Shown: in pieces, positions 34,838 through 45,326 of the stretch | Layout of the letters: the number at the start of each line of letters is the position of its first letter | Position numbering within the stretch: position 1 is the stretch's first letter | Assembly (NCBI RefSeq): GCF_009857815.1 | Contig: NZ_WVVW01000001.1 | Span: 1,364,001-1,428,000 of the forward strand | DNA: 64,000 nt | Direction: 5' to 3' | DNA from: Pseudomaricurvus sp. HS19 | GTDB lineage: Bacteria; Pseudomonadota; Gammaproteobacteria; Pseudomonadales; Cellvibrionaceae | Made by a program: the position numbers and the translations under genes | The notes under the pieces: model-generated | Told to the model about the DNA's origin: nothing | Databases searched by the model: none | Seen by the model: only the letters and a program-made list of their open reading frames with translations

Positions 34838-35854
34838 TCAGGCGTCGCTGCGACAGGCAAACAGCTGCGCTTCCAGCGGCTGCCAGTCCATGGCCTCGGT
34901 GTGGATCATCTCCAGCCGGCTCTCCCGGGCTTCGGCAGTGGGCTCAACCGAGACGGTGGTGCGCATGCGATTAAACAGGAACCAGCCGCCGTCACAGCGC
35001 AATACCCCTTTTACCCGTGGTACAGGCACATTGCGCAGGAAGGCCAGCAGCGCGTCTTCGTTGAAGCACCAGTCCACCGGCAGGCGCCAGCCACAGCTGC
35101 TGCCAAACTCCGCCTCGTTTTCCAGCCGCAGGGGCTCGGTCACTGGCGGAGCCTCCGCCGCTTCCGTTACCTCGTTGAGCGCCGCCGCTGACGCCGGGCG
35201 CAGGCGATGTGAGGCCGACTGCACCTCCACCGCTGGCGTCTTGCGCTGGTGATCCTCACACAACCACTGCCAGGGCAGCTCACCATTGCGGATGGCCCCT
35301 ACATGGGTTTTCTGCCCCCGCCAGGGCTCACAGTACTGTTCGAAAGCCGCGCGCTGCGCCTCATCGGCCTCATCGGCCTTGGTCATGATGAGGGCATCCG
35401 CCAGCTCTACCTGGCTGCGGAAGTTGGGCAGGCTGTTAATCTGCTCCTGGGTCACGCTCCAGGGGTCGATCAGGCACACCATGGTTTGCATGCGCAGCAG
35501 GCTTGCGTACTCGTCGCTGGTGAACTGGGTGAGGATCTGCTGCGGATGGGCCAGCCCGGTGGGCTCAATGAGGATACGGTCGGGGCGATGCTGGCGGACC
35601 AGCTGATTGAGGGCAACCCTGGATGGGATGCCCACGGCACAGCACATGCAGCCGCCGGGCACCTCCTTCACCGCAATGCCATCGGCCTGCAGCAGGGCAC
35701 CGTCGATACCCACTTCGCCAAACTCGTTGACCAGTACGGCCCACTTTTCATCCACCGGCTTGCTCTGCAGCAGGTGGCGAATCACCGTGGTTTTACCGGC
35801 GCCGAGAAAGCCGGTGATGATATTGGTGGGTATATTGGCCAGTACTGCTTTCAT
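34838..35854 (-). CDS. COG0523/CobW family GTP-binding metallochaperone
   Basis: The 338-residue G3E GTPase has Walker A GFLGAGKT (15-22), the metal-binding CxCC motif at Cys69, Cys71 and Cys72 (GGCMCCAVG), LIEPTGLAHP, and TKAD for guanine binding. The C-terminal CobW-C domain is visible from about residue 240. Members deliver zinc or other metals to partner enzymes and are often induced in zinc limitation. It leads an operon with folM and folK, suggesting metal supply to a folate-pathway enzyme. No Zur-like palindrome was recognised upstream. Confidence 0.88.
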   Translation of the reverse strand: MKAVLANIPTNIITGFLGAGKTTVIRHLLQSKPVDEKWAVLVNEFGEVGIDGALLQADGIAVKEVPGGCMCCAVGIPSRVALNQLVRQHRPDRILIEPTGLAHPQQILTQFTSDEYASLLRMQTMVCLIDPWSVTQEQINSLPNFRSQVELADALIMTKADEADEAQRAAFEQYCEPWRGQKTHVGAIRNGELPWQWLCEDHQRKTPAVEVQSASHRLRPASAAALNEVTEAAEAPPVTEPLRLENEAEFGSSCGWRLPVDWCFNEDALLAFLRNVPVPRVKGVLRCDGGWFLFNRMRTTVSVEPTAEARESRLEMIHTEAMDWQPLEAQLFACRSDA

Positions 35855-35960
35855 AAATCCGGACTCGTCCCGTACTACGTGGTGTCATCAGCGCGCCATT
35901 GTAACGGAATGACAGCGGCTGTTGCGCACCCAAATCAAGCTTCGCCCAGGTTCGGCTGCA

Positions 35961-37175
35961 TCAGGACTGGTGGGCATGAGGGTCGGATTTAACCGTCCAG
36001 ATCAACAGCAGGCACAGCACCGAACAGGCCCCCTGGGCCAGAACGATATAGAGGACACTTGCCGGCAGCAGCGACGACAGCGCAGCAATCCCACCGGCGA
36101 TGGCAAACTGACCCGCTCCCATCAGGGCAGCCGCAGTGCCAGCGTTTTGAGGGAAGTACTCCATAAAACAGGCCTGGGTATTGGAACCCACGCCCCCCAG
36201 GGCCCCCACCGTAATCATCATCGCCGGCAGGAACAGCCACAGACTCGGGGCAAACACCAGCACCAGTATCAGCAGCACAATACCGGCCGCCTGCATCGAC
36301 AGCGCCGCCCGCAGCACCACCACCGACGTCACCGATTTCAGCAGCCAGCGGTTGATCAGGTTGATGACCAGCATCAGCACGATATTGGAACCGAACAGCA
36401 TGGAGAACTGGGTCGGCGAGGCACCGAAGTGCTCCTGATAGATAAACGAGGCGTGACTGATAAACAGCAGCATCACCGAGAAGGCCAGTGATTGCAGCAA
36501 CAGGAAACGCAGGGCCTGGGGTACCGCCAACACCTGCAGGTAGCGACGCAAGGCTGGTACCGGCTCACCGGTTGGCACCTCGGCCCCACCCTTGAACACG
36601 ACCAGCCGCAGCATCACCATCTGCATCAACGCATAGACACCCAACATGGCAAAGATACTGCGCCAGCCCAGCAGCTCCAGCAGCAGGGTCCCCAGGGATG
36701 GCGCCAGCGCCGGGGCCGCCATCATGATCAGGCCGATCAGACTGAAGAAGCGCGCCGCCTCCTGTCCGGAGAGGCGATCCCGCACCAGTGCCGGCACCCC
36801 GACGATGGCCCAGCCACCGCCGAAAGCCTGCAGGGCCCGCAACAACAACAGTTCCCACACACTGGCCACTTGCGTCAGCATCAGGCTGGCAAACGCGAAG
36901 ATTCCCAGTCCCACCAGCATCACCTGCTGGCGGCCACAGCGGTCAGACAGAGGCCCAGCCACCAGCTGGCCAATGGCCAGTGCGCCGATATAGACAGCAA
37001 TACTGAGGGAGACAGCGTGAACCGTGCTGCCCAGACTTTCGGCAATGGCAGGAAAGGCGGGCAGATAGGTGTCTATCGCCAGGGGGCCAAGCGCGGTGGT
37101 CATCGCCAGCACGACGGCGAAACGAAAATGGGAGGGAGAAGAGCTGTTAACAGGGCTGTTCACAGGGGCATTCAC
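35961..37175 (-). CDS. Bcr/CflA family multidrug efflux MFS transporter
   Basis: The 404-residue protein has 12 predicted membrane segments. Family features are GPLAIDTYLPAFPAIAESL in the first loop, GQLVAGPLSDRCGRQQVML (MFS loop 2-3 motif) and an RALQAFGGGWAIVGVPALVR-like segment (core RALQAFGGGWAIVG). It exports drugs such as bicyclomycin or related compounds with H+ antiport; the substrate is not predictable. The N-terminal 15 residues are low-complexity (Asn, Pro, Ser, Val). It is on the same strand as the GTPase operon but separated by 106 bases. Confidence 0.9.
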   Translation of the reverse strand: MNAPVNSPVNSSSPSHFRFAVVLAMTTALGPLAIDTYLPAFPAIAESLGSTVHAVSLSIAVYIGALAIGQLVAGPLSDRCGRQQVMLVGLGIFAFASLMLTQVASVWELLLLRALQAFGGGWAIVGVPALVRDRLSGQEAARFFSLIGLIMMAAPALAPSLGTLLLELLGWRSIFAMLGVYALMQMVMLRLVVFKGGAEVPTGEPVPALRRYLQVLAVPQALRFLLLQSLAFSVMLLFISHASFIYQEHFGASPTQFSMLFGSNIVLMLVINLINRWLLKSVTSVVVLRAALSMQAAGIVLLILVLVFAPSLWLFLPAMMITVGALGGVGSNTQACFMEYFPQNAGTAAALMGAGQFAIAGGIAALSSLLPASVLYIVLAQGACSVLCLLLIWTVKSDPHAHQS

Positions 37176-37222
37176 AAGGGACTCCGTACAGGCTGGTCAG
37201 GTGGCCCGGTTATGGGCGGCGG

Positions 37223-38197
37223 CTATTGTGCCATACAGGAGCGGTTACGGCCCTCGCTTTTGGCCCGCAGGCAGGCGTGGTCCGCCAGGTTCACCAGTCG
37301 GTCCAGCAACACTTCGTCGGCGCCACTGCCCCAGCCCGCCAGCGCATCAGCCGGGTTAAAGCTGGCCACCCCGAGGCTGACCGTAGGGTTGACCTCGGCG
37401 TCTTCCACCGGGAAGTGCATCTCCTCGATGGCGAGGCGCAAACGCTCGGACATCACCCAAGCCTGGGCTGCGTCCGTGTCAGGCAGGACAATGGCAAACT
37501 CCTCCCCTCCCAGACGCCCTAACAGATCCGACTCCCGCACCGTCGCCCGGCAAACATCCGCCAGGCGGATCAGCACCTCATCCCCCGTGGCATGCCCCCA
37601 CTGGTCATTCACCCGCTTGAAGTAATCCAGGTCAAACATGATCACAGATATGGGGTGCGGGTTGCGCAATGCCTGCTTGAGCAACAGGTTACCGAAGCGG
37701 AAAAAGGCCCGGCGGTTGTTGAGCCCGGTGAGCTCATCGGTATCGGCGAGGCGTTCAGCCCGCTCTTTCGCCTCCTCCAGCTCCAGCTCCATACGTTTGC
37801 GGTCGGTTATATCAGTGGCAATCTCCAGTCGCACCAGCCGGCCATCGGGCCAGCGAATCACCTGGTCATGGCACTCATACCAACGCTGGTTGCGGGTGTT
37901 CTGGAACTCCCAGATATGCACGCCGGCAGGCTTGCCATCCTCATCCAGCAACAGATGGTTGGTACAGAAGGCACAGGGGCTGGACTGCCCCTTCTGCAAC
38001 AACTCGAAACAGCGCTTATTGGAGGATTTTCCCCACACACGCATGCCGTAGTCATTGATAAACAGCAACTCATAGGTATTCAGGTCCGCCACATAGACCA
38101 GGGCATCCAGACTATTGAGTACGGTAGCGATCGCCTCATAGCTGTAGGGCTCACCAGGTACGCTATGGGCAGATTCCGACGGAGGTTGCTGATTCAT
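37223..38197 (-). CDS. PAS-GGDEF diguanylate cyclase
   Basis: The 324-residue protein has an N-terminal PAS-like sensor (about 18-145), with LVYVADLNTYELLFIND and the CxFC-type pair SPCAFC that might bind a ligand, followed by a short coiled linker and a GGDEF domain (about 165-320). The active site is GGEEF, and RESD five residues upstream is an intact inhibitory I-site. It should make c-di-GMP and be product-inhibited. ATG 38197 gives MNQQPP; the upstream frame to 38233 is possible. It is divergent from the type II secretion operon. Confidence 0.87.
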   Translation of the reverse strand: MNQQPPSESAHSVPGEPYSYEAIATVLNSLDALVYVADLNTYELLFINDYGMRVWGKSSNKRCFELLQKGQSSPCAFCTNHLLLDEDGKPAGVHIWEFQNTRNQRWYECHDQVIRWPDGRLVRLEIATDITDRKRMELELEEAKERAERLADTDELTGLNNRRAFFRFGNLLLKQALRNPHPISVIMFDLDYFKRVNDQWGHATGDEVLIRLADVCRATVRESDLLGRLGGEEFAIVLPDTDAAQAWVMSERLRLAIEEMHFPVEDAEVNPTVSLGVASFNPADALAGWGSGADEVLLDRLVNLADHACLRAKSEGRNRSCMAQ

Positions 38198-38494
38198 ACA
38201 GGGGGACTTGTTAACGGCTGTCAGGCAAAGCATAGCACTAATGCAAGGCCCGGCCCCGAGTAATTATGCGCCACCTATCACCCTATTCCTCTAACGCCAG
38301 AGAGCCTTGCCGACATGCGAGCCCTCCGCCCAAGGCCCCTTCCAGCGGCACCCCAGCCCACTGACAAAAATCTTAAACATTAGGCGTGCAGAATTGCAGG
38401 ATTAAGCGCTATCAGCGTGACCGCCCCCAGCCGGATACCCATTTGTCATGGATTAGAGCGGGCGCAGCAGCACAGGGAGTGAAGATCTGCAACG

Positions 38495-39157
38495 ATGGAA
38501 ACCGCAACGCAACAGCACCGGCTATGGCCACGGCCAACGCCTCCTCAGCTGGCTGCTGGTGCCTGCCTGGCGCTGTCTGCCGGCAGCATCGTGGTTCTGC
38601 TGACATGGGGTTGGCAGGACTGGCAACTGCTCCGCTCGGTCACACCTACTCCGGTTAACCTGACCACCGCCCGACCGCCATCAGCTGGTGCGCGCACACA
38701 ATCCGCAGAGGTAAGCGCCCCAGCCACACACCTCTTCGGTAAACCCGGAGGGACTCCTGTAGCAGAAACACAGGAGGCCCCCGAAACCCGCCTGCAACTC
38801 GAGCTGCGTGGCATTTTCAGGAGCAGCGATGCGGATCGAAGTGCGGCCCTGATCGCCCAACAGGGCCAGCCTGCAAAACTGGTGTACGTGGGTGATGCCC
38901 TGCCCGGTGACGGCACGCTCTATACCGTGCAGGAGTCGCGGGTGCTTATCCGTCGTCAGGGTCGTATGGAGTCACTCAGCTTCGCCTCCGAGCGGGACGC
39001 CAAACCACGATCACCTGCGCCCCAGCCTCTCCCAGCCAGCAGCGCCAAACTGGAAACCGCTGCGGTGCCGATAGACACCGACACGTCCTACGAATCCGAC
39101 TCCATCAAGGAGCGGCTGCAACAACTGCGAGAGATGCAGCGGGACAATCGTCCGTAA
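38495..39157 (+). CDS. gspC: Type II secretion system protein GspC
   Basis: GspC links the inner-membrane platform to the secretin. The 220-residue protein has a short cytoplasmic tail, one membrane segment (about 20-40), a Pro/Thr-rich linker and the HR domain (about 100-160, LQLELRGIFRSSD and LVYVGDALPGDGTLY). No PDZ domain follows; instead the end (SDSIKERLQQLREMQRDN) looks like a coiled coil, as in Pseudomonas XcpP. It is the first gene of the gspCDEFGHIJKLM operon. Confidence 0.9.
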   Translation: METATQQHRLWPRPTPPQLAAGACLALSAGSIVVLLTWGWQDWQLLRSVTPTPVNLTTARPPSAGARTQSAEVSAPATHLFGKPGGTPVAETQEAPETRLQLELRGIFRSSDADRSAALIAQQGQPAKLVYVGDALPGDGTLYTVQESRVLIRRQGRMESLSFASERDAKPRSPAPQPLPASSAKLETAAVPIDTDTSYESDSIKERLQQLREMQRDNRP

Positions 39158-39158
39158 T

Positions 39159-41174
39159 ATGAGAAAGCTACAACCTTTATGGCAAACCATCGTTCCACAC
39201 CTGTCACTGTTGATACGCCGGACCAATATTGTTACGGGCCAGGCATACCCACGCGAATCTGCGGGTTCACTTATGCTGTGTAAAGTGAATCGCGTCTGCA
39301 GAGTAATACTGTGCCTTGTGCTGTTCTGCGGTGGCCTGGTGCCTCAGCAGTTGATGGCACAGTCCACCGGCAAAAGCCAAACCGGAACATCCACAGGCCG
39401 CATCACCCTGGCACTGGACAACGCCGACATCCTCGACCTGATCCAGTGGGCCCGGGACGCCACTCAAAAAAGCATTATTGTTCACCCCAATGTGCAGGGT
39501 CGTGTCACGGTTATGGCAGGTACGTCCATGACTCCGGAAGAAGCCTACGACGTATTTCTGTCGGTGCTGCAGGTGCACGGCTTCGCGGTTATTGAAAGTA
39601 ACAACACCATCAAAGTCGTGCCGGATGCACTGGCCAGACAATCTTCCGTACCTATCGCCAGTGCCAGTCGCAGCGGCACCCCCGAAGACGTGGTTGTACA
39701 GATCGTGAAGATCAACAACATCTCCGCCACCCAGCTGGTGACCCTGCTGCGACCGCTGGTGCCGCAGGTGGGACACCTGGCCGCCTACCCCGCCACCAAC
39801 ACCCTGATCATTGCCGACCGCGCCAACAACATCGCCAAGGTGATGGGCATTATTGCGGAGCTGGATACGGTGGGCGTGGTGGATATCGAATTGCTGGAAT
39901 TGCAATTCGCCAGCGCCCGGGAGATGGCGGACATTATCGGCAAGCTGTTGCCGCGGCAGACCAAGGAGAGCGATGGCTCGGGGCTGGAGCTGGCAGTGGA
40001 TGAACGTTCCAACAGCCTGCTGATTACCGGCGACCTGGCCATCCGCACCCAGATCCGCCAGCTGGTGCAGCGTCTTGACCAGCCCCTCTCCGGCGACGGC
40101 AACACCCAGGTGTTTTACCTCAACTACAGCAACGCCGAAGAGCTGGTGCCGATTCTGGAAAGCGTTGCCGGCAACCTGAAGAAGCAGCAGAAAGACAAGG
40201 AAGCCATCGACAGCGATGTAGGCATCCGCGCGGTGAAATCCCTCAATGCGCTGGTGATCACCGCCAGCCCCGCCACCCTCAACACCATGAAAGGTGTGAT
40301 CGCCAAGCTGGACCAGCGTCGCGCCCAGGTGTTGGTGGAAGCACTGATTGTGGAAGTGAATGAGGACCTGGGTAACGACATCGGCATTGAGTGGTTTGGC
40401 AAGAACAGCGATACCAGCGGCGGCTTCCGCGACTTCCCGCGCACACCGGTACTGGACCTGACCCAGAATGCACTGGGCCCCACCGGCAGCGGCCTGGCGC
40501 TGGGCTACTTCCGCGGCGGTGAGCTGCGGGCGCTGATCAACGCCCTGGCGGCGGAGTCCAATGCCAACATTCTCTCCACCCCCACCATCATGGCACTGGA
40601 CAACGAAGAGGCGCAGATACTGGTGGGTTCCAACGTGCCGTTTATCACCGGCAGTGAAGCCCGCGATAACGACGACCCCTTCCAGACCATCGAGCGTCAG
40701 GACATCGGTATCACCCTGAAAGTGAAACCGCGGGTCAACAACAACGAATCAGTCACTCTTGAAATCGAACAGAGTGTGGAGAGCATCAGTCCCGCTACTG
40801 ATATCGGTGCCTCGGACATCATCACCAACAAACGCGAGATCAAGACCCGGGTGCTGATCGACAACAACGAAATCCTGGTACTGGGCGGCCTGATCCGCGA
40901 CGAGGTGGAAGAGACAGAAAAGAAAGTGCCGCTGCTGGGGGATATCCCAGGGCTCGGCCGCCTCTTCAAGAGCACCAGTACCAGCACCGTCAAACGCAAC
41001 CTGATGGTCTTTATTCACCCCAGTATCCTGCAGGACGCCAAGGCCAGTTACGAGATCACCCGCGAACGCTACCAGCGTATTCGCGAAGACCAGCAACAGT
41101 TCCGCGGCAAGATCGAACGCTACTTTGCCCCCGACCCGCTGCCGCTGCTGCCCGAGGTGGAGTCGGTGCGGTAA
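39159..41174 (+). CDS. gspD: Type II secretion system secretin GspD
   Basis: The 671-residue secretin forms the outer-membrane channel. After a signal-like hydrophobic region (about 45-67), the N0 domain begins at [20 protein letters not shown]1-N3 domains follow ([20 protein letters not shown] and later repeats), then the secretin core with [21 protein letters not shown] and [17 protein letters not shown] 39159 starts one base after gspC, but gives 38 residues before a second ATG (39273) that would place the signal peptide normally; the latter may be the true start. No lipobox is seen, so a pilotin may be needed. Confidence 0.95.
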   Translation: MRKLQPLWQTIVPHLSLLIRRTNIVTGQAYPRESAGSLMLCKVNRVCRVILCLVLFCGGLVPQQLMAQSTGKSQTGTSTGRITLALDNADILDLIQWARDATQKSIIVHPNVQGRVTVMAGTSMTPEEAYDVFLSVLQVHGFAVIESNNTIKVVPDALARQSSVPIASASRSGTPEDVVVQIVKINNISATQLVTLLRPLVPQVGHLAAYPATNTLIIADRANNIAKVMGIIAELDTVGVVDIELLELQFASAREMADIIGKLLPRQTKESDGSGLELAVDERSNSLLITGDLAIRTQIRQLVQRLDQPLSGDGNTQVFYLNYSNAEELVPILESVAGNLKKQQKDKEAIDSDVGIRAVKSLNALVITASPATLNTMKGVIAKLDQRRAQVLVEALIVEVNEDLGNDIGIEWFGKNSDTSGGFRDFPRTPVLDLTQNALGPTGSGLALGYFRGGELRALINALAAESNANILSTPTIMALDNEEAQILVGSNVPFITGSEARDNDDPFQTIERQDIGITLKVKPRVNNNESVTLEIEQSVESISPATDIGASDIITNKREIKTRVLIDNNEILVLGGLIRDEVEETEKKVPLLGDIPGLGRLFKSTSTSTVKRNLMVFIHPSILQDAKASYEITRERYQRIREDQQQFRGKIERYFAPDPLPLLPEVESVR

Positions 41175-42682
41175 TGAGTGACTCCTCGCCCCTGTCGCCA
41201 CCACAGGATAACAACGCCGTCACGCGACTGCCGTTCGGTTTTGCCAAGCGTCATCAGGTGCTGTTGCGTGGCGGCGATGCGCCCGCCCTGCTCTGCACCC
41301 AACTGCCAGCACCCAACATCGTTGCGGAAGCGCAGCGAGTCACCGGTCAACTGCTCAACTGCGAACTGCTGCCCACCGAAGAGTTCCAGAAGCAGTTGCG
41401 CCTGGCCTACGAGCGTGATTCCAGCGAAGCCATGCAGATGGTAGAGGACCTGGGCGAGCTGACCGACCTCACCAGCCTGGCCAACGCTGTGCCGGAAACC
41501 GGCGACCTGCTGGAGCAGGAGGACGACGCCCCCATCATTCGCCTGATCAACGCCCTGCTGGCGGAAGCAATTCGCCAGAACGCCTCCGACATTCATATCG
41601 AAACCTTTGAGAAACGGTTGCTGGTGCGCTTCCGCGTCGACGGCGTATTGCGCGAAGTGGTGCAACCCAAGCGCGAGTTGGCGCCGCTGCTGGTGTCGCG
41701 CATCAAGGTGATGTCGCGACTGGATATTGCCGAGAAGCGGGTACCGCAGGACGGCCGCATCTCCCTGCGCATGGGCGGTCGTGAAGTGGACGTTCGTGTG
41801 TCCACCCTGCCCTCCAGCAACGGCGAGCGGGTGGTGATGCGCCTGCTGGACAAACAGGCTGGGCGGTTGACACTGGACAACCTCGGCATGCAACCGGACG
41901 AGCGCCGCCGTTTTGAAACCCTGTTGCACCGCCCCCACGGCATTATCCTGGTGACCGGCCCCACCGGCTCCGGCAAAACCACGTCGCTCTACGCCGGGCT
42001 GTCGAGCATTAACCAGCAGGACAAGAACATCCTCACGGTGGAAGACCCCATCGAGTACAACCTCGAAGGCATCGGTCAGACCCAGGTCAACACCAAGGCC
42101 GACCTCACCTTTGCCCGCGGCCTGCGCGCCATGTTGCGACAGGACCCGGACGTGGTGATGGTGGGTGAGATCCGCGACCTGGAAACCGCCGAGATTGCCA
42201 TCCAGGCCAGCCTCACCGGCCACCTGGTACTCTCCACCCTGCACACCAATACCGCTATTGGTGCCGTTACCCGTCTTACCGAAATGGGTGTGGAACCCTT
42301 CCTGCTCTCCTCCAGTTTGATCGGTGTGATCGCCCAGCGGCTGGTGCGCCTGCTCTGCCCCCACTGCAAGACGCCCTATCAGGCGGATGCTGCCGAGTGC
42401 GAACTGTTGCGGGTGGATAACGCTGCGACTCCCCCCACCCTCTACCACGCCGCCGGATGCGAGCACTGCAACCAGCAGGGCTACCTGGGTCGCACCGGTA
42501 TTTACGAAGTGATTGCGGTGAACGACAACCTGCGCGCCCTGATTCACCAGCGCGCCCCGGAAGCAGAACTCATCACTCTCGCCCGCCAGCGCAGCCCCGG
42601 CATTCGTGACGATGGCCGCGCCCGCATCCTCGCCGGCGACACCACGGTGGAAGAGGTGTTGCGGGTGACCCACGAGGATTAG
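41174..42682 (+). CDS. gspE: Type II secretion system ATPase GspE
   Basis: The 502-residue cytoplasmic ATPase powers pseudopilus assembly. It has the N1/N2 region (about 1-110), Walker A GPTGSGKT (262-269), the Asp box [10 protein letters not shown], Walker [14 protein letters not shown], the His box [12 protein letters not shown], and a zinc-binding tetracysteine module (CPHC and CEHC). The start ATG overlaps the gspD stop (TAATG), so the genes are coupled. Confidence 0.97.
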   Translation: MSDSSPLSPPQDNNAVTRLPFGFAKRHQVLLRGGDAPALLCTQLPAPNIVAEAQRVTGQLLNCELLPTEEFQKQLRLAYERDSSEAMQMVEDLGELTDLTSLANAVPETGDLLEQEDDAPIIRLINALLAEAIRQNASDIHIETFEKRLLVRFRVDGVLREVVQPKRELAPLLVSRIKVMSRLDIAEKRVPQDGRISLRMGGREVDVRVSTLPSSNGERVVMRLLDKQAGRLTLDNLGMQPDERRRFETLLHRPHGIILVTGPTGSGKTTSLYAGLSSINQQDKNILTVEDPIEYNLEGIGQTQVNTKADLTFARGLRAMLRQDPDVVMVGEIRDLETAEIAIQASLTGHLVLSTLHTNTAIGAVTRLTEMGVEPFLLSSSLIGVIAQRLVRLLCPHCKTPYQADAAECELLRVDNAATPPTLYHAAGCEHCNQQGYLGRTGIYEVIAVNDNLRALIHQRAPEAELITLARQRSPGIRDDGRARILAGDTTVEEVLRVTHED

Positions 42683-42684
42683 CC

Positions 42685-43908
42685 ATGGGAGCCTACGACT
42701 ATCAGGCGTTGACGCTGGAAGGCAAAATACGCCGCGGCGTTATTGAAGCCGAGAGCAGTCGTCACGCACGGCAGTTGTTGCGCGAGCGCGGCCTGACACC
42801 GCTGGCACTGGACCGCAGTCACCAGGCGCAACCGGCCACCTCCCGCTGGCCACTGAACCTGTTGCTGAGCCCGCGACTGCCCGCCAAACAGCTGGCACTG
42901 GTCACCCGGCAATTGGCCACCCTGATCCAGGCGGGGCTGCCGCTGGAAGAAGTACTGCAGGCGGTGGCCAAACAGAGCGACAACCGCAAGCTGCAAACCA
43001 TTTTGCTGGCGGTACGCAGCAAAGTGCTGGAGGGGCACACGCTGGCCGCCAGCCTCGCGGAGTTTCCCCGCGCCTTTCCCCATCTCTACCGCGCCACCGT
43101 GGCGGCCGGCGAACACTCGGGCCACCTGGACAAGGTGATGAACCGCCTCGCCGATCACACCGAAGAGAACCAGCAGTTCCAGCAGAAGATCACCATGGCC
43201 ATGATCTACCCCTGCCTGCTCACCCTGCTCTCCATCGCCATGGTGAGCGGCCTGATGGTGTATGTGGTGCCGGATGTGATCGAGGTGTTTATCAACAGCG
43301 GCCAGGCGCTGCCCACCCTCACCGTGGCACTGGTGGCGCTGAGCGATTTTATCGGCGCCTATGGCGGCTGGCTGTTACTACTGCTGGCGCTGCTGGCCAT
43401 TGCCACTAACCGTTTACTGCAACAACCGCGGGTGCGACTGCGCTTTCACCGCGCGTTGCTGCACTGGCCCTTTGTGCGACGTTTCAGCCGCGGCGTCAAC
43501 ACCTCCCGCTACGCCAGCACCCTGGCCATTCTTACCAGCAGTGGCCTGCCCTTGGTCGAAGCGATGCACATCGCCGGTGATGTGATCGGCAACGATCACC
43601 TCAAGCAGCAACTGCAACTGGCCACCCAGCGGGTGAAGGAAGGCGGCAGCCTGCACCAGTCGCTGGAGGCCTGTGGTTACTTCCCTCCCATGATGCTGCA
43701 CATGATCGCCAGCGGCGAAGCCAGTGGCGAACTGGACCGCATGCTGGAGCGCACCGCCGATTACCAGTCCCGCGAGCTGCAGAACCTGATCAGTATCCTG
43801 GTGGCCCTGTTCGAGCCCGCCATGTTGTTGCTGATGGGATTGGCGGTGCTGCTGATTGTGATGGCGATACTGCTGCCCATCCTGAACATGAATCAACTGG
43901 TCAGCTAA
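42685..43908 (+). CDS. gspF: Type II secretion system inner membrane protein GspF
   Basis: The 407-residue platform protein has two cytoplasmic four-helix T2SSF domains (about 70-195 and 270-395) and three membrane segments (near 170-190, 225-245 and 380-400). It starts AYDYQALTLEGKIRRGVIEAE-type sequence, here MGAYDYQALTLEGKIRRG. It begins two bases after gspE. Confidence 0.96.
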   Translation: MGAYDYQALTLEGKIRRGVIEAESSRHARQLLRERGLTPLALDRSHQAQPATSRWPLNLLLSPRLPAKQLALVTRQLATLIQAGLPLEEVLQAVAKQSDNRKLQTILLAVRSKVLEGHTLAASLAEFPRAFPHLYRATVAAGEHSGHLDKVMNRLADHTEENQQFQQKITMAMIYPCLLTLLSIAMVSGLMVYVVPDVIEVFINSGQALPTLTVALVALSDFIGAYGGWLLLLLALLAIATNRLLQQPRVRLRFHRALLHWPFVRRFSRGVNTSRYASTLAILTSSGLPLVEAMHIAGDVIGNDHLKQQLQLATQRVKEGGSLHQSLEACGYFPPMMLHMIASGEASGELDRMLERTADYQSRELQNLISILVALFEPAMLLLMGLAVLLIVMAILLPILNMNQLVS

Positions 43909-43943
43909 CCGGTAACAGACAGAACACGTACGAGGAACACACA

Positions 43944-44363
43944 ATGAACAAGGCACGACAAACGGGCTTTACCCTGATTGAAATTATGGTGGTGGTGGTC
44001 ATCCTCGGTGTGCTGGCAGCGCTGGTGGCTCCCAACATTCTTGGCCGCACCGGCGACGCCCGCATCACCGCCGCCAAGGCGGATATCAACAGCATTGGCA
44101 ATGCGCTGGCGCTCTACAAACTGGACAATCACAGCTTCCCTTCCACCGATCAGGGACTGGAAGCACTGGTCAGCAAACCTGCGGGCTACCCGGAGCCGGC
44201 CAACTACAACCCCGACGGTTACCTGAAAGCCGTACCCAGGGATCCCTGGGGCAACGACTACCGCTACCTGAGCAGCGGCCAGGGCCAGTACGAACTCTAC
44301 AGTTTGGGCGCCGATAAGCGTGAAGGCGGCGAAGGCGAAAACGCCGATATCGCCAGTCAGTAA
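43944..44363 (+). CDS. gspG: Type II secretion major pseudopilin GspG
   Basis: The 139-residue pseudopilin has the prepilin leader and cleavage site (QTG/FTLIEIMVVVVILGVLAAL, cut after Gly at residue 9, Phe +1, Glu +5) and the GspG fold end with PRDPWGNDYRY and GADKREGGEGENADI, the calcium-binding Asp-rich part. It is the main pseudopilus subunit and needs a prepilin peptidase, whose gene is not in this window. Confidence 0.97.
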   Translation: MNKARQTGFTLIEIMVVVVILGVLAALVAPNILGRTGDARITAAKADINSIGNALALYKLDNHSFPSTDQGLEALVSKPAGYPEPANYNPDGYLKAVPRDPWGNDYRYLSSGQGQYELYSLGADKREGGEGENADIASQ

Positions 44364-44367
44364 CATC

Positions 44368-44961
44368 ATGTCCCTCCGCTCCGGTTCTGCACGCCACCAT
44401 TCACACGGCTTCACCCTGTTGGAGGTGATGCTAGTGGTGGTGATTATTGCGGTGCTGACCGGACTGGCGACACTGGCACCGGGTGGCAACCAGCAACGCC
44501 AGTTGCAACAGGAGGCACAACGCCTGCAGCAGGTACTACAACTGTTGCGGGATGAAGCGGAGCTGCGACAGGTGGAGCTGGGGCTGCGATTCACCGCCGA
44601 CGGTTATGAGTTTGTGCAACTGGACCCCGTCGCCCTGCGTTGGCAGTTGCTGCAGGAGGCACCGTTTACCCCCTACCACTTTCCACTGCCCATCCAGGTT
44701 GACCTGCAACTGGAGGGCAATCGTTTTACCGCCACAGCCACTCAACACGACAGCTTGCTGTCAGGCGCCGGGCAATCCGGCGCCGGGACATCCACCTCAA
44801 TGCAACCGCAGCTGATGTTTTTAAGCAGTGGCGAGAACAGCGCCTTTGCCTTGAGCCTTTACCTGAACAACAGCCGTATTGACAGCAACACCACAGCGGT
44901 ATGGCTGCAGTGTGATGGCTTTGGTCCGCTCACTTTGTCACAACAGGCGGTGACACCATGA
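44368..44961 (+). CDS. gspH: Type II secretion minor pseudopilin GspH
   Basis: The 197-residue minor pseudopilin has a leader ending HSHG/FTLLEVMLVVVIIAVLT (Gly at -1, Glu at +5) and a body with EAQRLQQVLQLLRDEAELRQ, typical of GspH. ATG 44368 lies four bases after the gspG stop; the frame extends a few codons into gspG. A Gly/Ser-rich segment (about 135-150) interrupts the beta part, which may be a loop. Confidence 0.92.
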   Translation: MSLRSGSARHHSHGFTLLEVMLVVVIIAVLTGLATLAPGGNQQRQLQQEAQRLQQVLQLLRDEAELRQVELGLRFTADGYEFVQLDPVALRWQLLQEAPFTPYHFPLPIQVDLQLEGNRFTATATQHDSLLSGAGQSGAGTSTSMQPQLMFLSSGENSAFALSLYLNNSRIDSNTTAVWLQCDGFGPLTLSQQAVTP

Positions 44962-45326
44962 ACGCCGCTCGCCATCGCGGCTTCACCCTGCTGGAAGTGA
45001 TGGTGGCACTAACCATCTTTGCGGTCTGCGCCGCGGTGTTGCTGCAACAGAGCGGTCGTTCGGCGCAACAGGCAGCAAGACTGGAAACCCACACCGTGGC
45101 GTTGTGGCTGGCGGGCAATCAGCTGGAGTTGTTACGCCTCGACGGCGACTTACCTGCACCCGGAAACCAGGAGCAACAAGTGGAGTACGGGCAGCAGACC
45201 TGGCTGGTCTCACAAGAGGTGAGCAATACCAGTAACCCGGACCTGCGCCAGGTCACCGTCAGTGTGCGGCCACTGGCGGCGGAAAAAGGCGGCACCCGCC
45301 TCTCCACCTTCGTGGGGCGTTACTGA
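44958..45326 (+). CDS. gspI: Type II secretion minor pseudopilin GspI
   Basis: The 122-residue pseudopilin has the short leader MNAARHRG, cleavage before FTLLEVMVALTIFAV, and a C-terminal pattern (LWLAGNQLELLRLDG and VSVRPLAAEKGGTRLSTFVGRY-type end, core GGTRLSTFVGRY) typical of GspI. It overlaps the ends of gspH (4 bases) and gspJ (TGATG). Confidence 0.94.
   Translation: MNAARHRGFTLLEVMVALTIFAVCAAVLLQQSGRSAQQAARLETHTVALWLAGNQLELLRLDGDLPAPGNQEQQVEYGQQTWLVSQEVSNTSNPDLRQVTVSVRPLAAEKGGTRLSTFVGRY

Noticed and set aside
41120-42673. 517-codon frame opposite gspE
   Set aside because: It is antisense to gspE, whose Walker and His-box motifs are complete.
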